64,000 nt of DNA from Galeopsis tetrahit (lineage: Eukaryota; Streptophyta; Magnoliopsida; Lamiales; Lamiaceae): assembly GCA_963675135.1 (NCBI GenBank), contig OY776124.1, forward strand, positions 2,153,001 through 2,217,000. Reading direction: 5' to 3'. The first letter of the stretch is position 1, and every line of letters begins with the position of its first letter. The position numbers were made by a program, and so were the translations under genes. Below are positions 62,442 through 64,000 of the stretch, in pieces. The notes under the pieces are model-generated. The model searched no databases. It was not told the origin of the DNA and was given only the letters and a program-made list of their open reading frames with translations.

Positions 62442-64000
62442 GGAGTTTTTGACGTCGTCGCCCATAGTCAAATTGCGCGCACGGTTGTGCGCCGTTTTTA
62501 CAAAGTTTTCAGATTGCCTCTCGGGTTTGCATTACTAGCTGAATTGGCCATAGAATCAATTGTGTCGAGACGGTTTTTGAATTTGAGGCCTCGGGTGCAG
62601 AGTTTTTGACGTCGTCGTCCATAGCCAAATTGCGCGCAAGCTTGTGCGCCGTTTTTACAAAGTTTTCAAATTGCCTCTCGGGTTTGCATTTCTAGCTAAA
62701 ATTGGTCATAGAATCAATTGTGTCGAGACGGTTTTTGAATTTGAGGCCTCGGGTGCGGAGTTTTTGACGTCGTCGCCCATAGCCAAATTGCGCGCACACT
62801 TATGCGCCGTTTTTACAAAGTTTTCAGATTGCCTCTCGGTTTTGAATTTCCCACTGAATTGGCCATAGAATCAATTGTGTCGAGACGGTTTTTGAATTTG
62901 AGGCCTCGGGTGCGGAGTTTTTGACGTCGTCGCCCATAGCCAAATTGCGCGCACGCTTGTGCGCCGTTTTTACAAAGTTTTCAAATTGCCTCTCAGGTTT
63001 GCATCCCTAGCTAAAATTGGTCATAGAATCAATTGTGTCGAGACGGTTTTTGAATTTGAGGCCTCGGGTGCAGAGTTTTTGACGTCGTCGCCCATAACCA
63101 AATTGCTCGCACGCTTGTGCGCCGTTTTTACAAAGTTTTCAGATTGCCTCTCGGGTTTGAATTTCCCACTGAATTGGCCATAGAATCAATTGTGTCGAGA
63201 CGGTTTTTGAATTTGAGGCCTCGGGTGCGGAGTTTTTTTACGTCGTCGCCCATAGCCAAATTGCGCGCACGCTTGTGCGCCGTTTTTACAAAGTTTTCAG
63301 ATTGCCTCTCGGTTTGCATTTCTAGCTGAATTGGCCATAGAATCAATTTTGTCGAGACGGTTTTTGAATTTGAGGCCTCGGGTGCGGAGTTTTTGACGTC
63401 GTCGCCCCTAACCAAATTGCGCGCACGCTTGTGCGCCGTTTTTACAAAGTTTTCAGATTGCCATTCGGGTTTGCATTTCTAGCTGAATTGGCCATAGAAT
63501 CAATTGTGTCGCGACGGTTTTTGAATTTGAGGCCTCGGGTGCGGAGTTTTTGACGTCGTCGCCCATCGTCAAATTGCGCGCACGGTTGTGCGCCGTTTTT
63601 ACAAAGTTTTCAGATTGCCTCTCGGGTTTGCATTACTAGTTGAATTGGCCATAGAATCAATTATGTCGAGACGGTTTTTGAAGTTGAGGCCTCGGGTGCA
63701 GAGTTTTTGACGTCGTCGCCCATAGCCAAATTGCGCGCAAGCTTGTGCGCCGTTTTTACAAAGTTTTCAAATTGCCTCTCGAGTTTGCATTTCTAGCTAA
63801 AATTGGCCATAGAATCAATTGTGTCGAGACGGTTTTTAAATTTGAGGCCTCGGGTGCGGAGTTTTTGACGTCGTCGCCCATAGACAAATTGCGCGCACGC
63901 TTGTGCGCCGTTTTTACAAAGTTTTCAAATTGCCTCTCGGGTTTGCATTTCTAGCTAAAATTGGTCATAGAATCAATTGTGTCGAGACGGTTTTTGAATT
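62442..64000. repeat. 1887-bp tandem duplication, unit 2, cut by window edge
   Basis: Repeats unit 1 from g at 62442 through a' at 63700 and into c' at 63858, then the window ends. All four shared markers recur 1887 bp on. Private changes: CATAACC near 63094 and ATTATGTCG near 63662. A complete unit would end near 64328. Confidence 0.87.

Larger units (their letters stand above)
1..64000. repeat. Satellite array, 157-bp monomer, head to tail
   Basis: Seen directly: the same unit recurs without interruption, with GGAGTTTTTGACG starts at 1, 158, 315, 472, 631, 789 and onward to 63858. Spacings are 157 or 158 bp, with a few of 156 or 159. I count about 406 complete monomers and a last one of 143 bp cut by the edge. 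All are in the same orientation. A typical monomer has 29 A, 34 C, 42 G and 52 T (48% GC) and 13 CpG. No stretch of unique DNA or transposon separates monomers. Known of such arrays: units near nucleosome length in higher-order arrangements are typical of centromeric or pericentromeric satellites. Inference: this is the interior of a large heterochromatic array. I do not recognise the family by name. Confidence 0.98.
28470..64000. repeat. Domain B: higher-order repeat of seven monomer types a-g
   Basis: From 29886 on, seven monomers recur in order: a (AGAG, CAAGCTTG, CTAAAATTGG), b (CACACTTATG, CGGTTTTGAATTTCCC), c (CTCTCAGG, CATCCCTAGC), d (AGAG, TTGCTCGCACG, GAATTTCCC), e (seven-T run, CTCGGTTTGC), f (CCCCTAACC, GCCATTCGGG, GTGTCGCGAC), g (CATAGTC, CGGTTG, CATTACTA). 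The unit is 1101 bp. Six-monomer units drop b and use hybrid a' and c' (944 bp). Units with g' and b'' reach eight monomers. Equivalent monomers in different units are almost identical, while neighbouring monomers within a unit differ at many sites, which is the definition of an HOR. About 225 complete monomers lie in this domain. Confidence 0.93.

Noticed and set aside
1..64000. CRISPR array
   Set aside because: The repeats are 157 bp and contiguous with no unique spacers, and no cas genes are present.
1..64000. Assignment to a named satellite family or species
   Set aside because: Several plant and animal satellites have monomers near 157-160 bp, and I do not recognise this sequence with confidence. 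A database search with one monomer would settle it.

Overview
The window is a single uninterrupted satellite DNA array from a eukaryotic chromosome. It has the character of centromeric or heterochromatic satellite DNA. I found no protein-coding gene, RNA gene, transposon, CRISPR array or unique-sequence island. About 406 complete monomers plus one cut by the right edge lie head to tail on the same strand. Nearly all are 157 or 158 bp (range 156-159). The monomer I use starts at the GGAG of GGAGTTTTTGACG; position 1 happens to be such a start. The array continues past both edges. A typical monomer is about 48% GC. Many short open frames (60-95 codons) occur on both strands, but they are by-products of the repeat. 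I cannot name the species. Monomer length and multi-level repeat structure fit plant centromeric satellites, and animals with similar satellites are not excluded.

Layout. (1) Domain A, 1-22651 (about 144 monomers), is a mosaic of diverged monomers arranged in large segmental copies. These include an 8806-bp offset copy (about 3250-8477 against 12056-17283), a 3617-bp tandem duplication (13687-17303 and 17304-20920), a 2830-bp offset copy, and a 944-bp tandem duplication ending exactly at 22651. (2) A transition zone, 22652-28469 (37 monomers), mixes A-like monomers with the first members of the right-hand family and holds a 1416-bp nine-monomer tandem duplication. (3) Domain B, 28470-64000, is a higher-order repeat (HOR) built from seven monomer types in fixed order, named here a-b-c-d-e-f-g (1101 bp). 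Variants are a six-monomer form a'-c'-d-e-f-g (944 bp) and forms carrying a-b-g'-a-b''-e.

Domain B grew by nested tandem duplication. A 9280-bp, 59-monomer block is duplicated in tandem (28470-37749 and 37750-47029) with only scattered differences. It is followed by an 11-monomer tandem pair, then 21-, 15-, 21- and 8-monomer blocks, and a 12-monomer duplication that runs off the right edge. Hybrid monomers and single-base deletions mark the crossover points.

Monomer-level structure. Every typical monomer has a GC-rich dyad (GCGCAC-GCTT-GTGCGC, positions 36-51), an almost invariant TTTTTACAAAGTTTTCA box (54-70), a GAGGCCTC palindrome and a CAATTG palindrome. Two halves of 86 and 71 bp share short blocks in the same order, suggesting descent from a shorter repeat. 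If the array has a function it is probably structural (chromatin, kinetochore or heterochromatin), but the sequence alone does not prove this.
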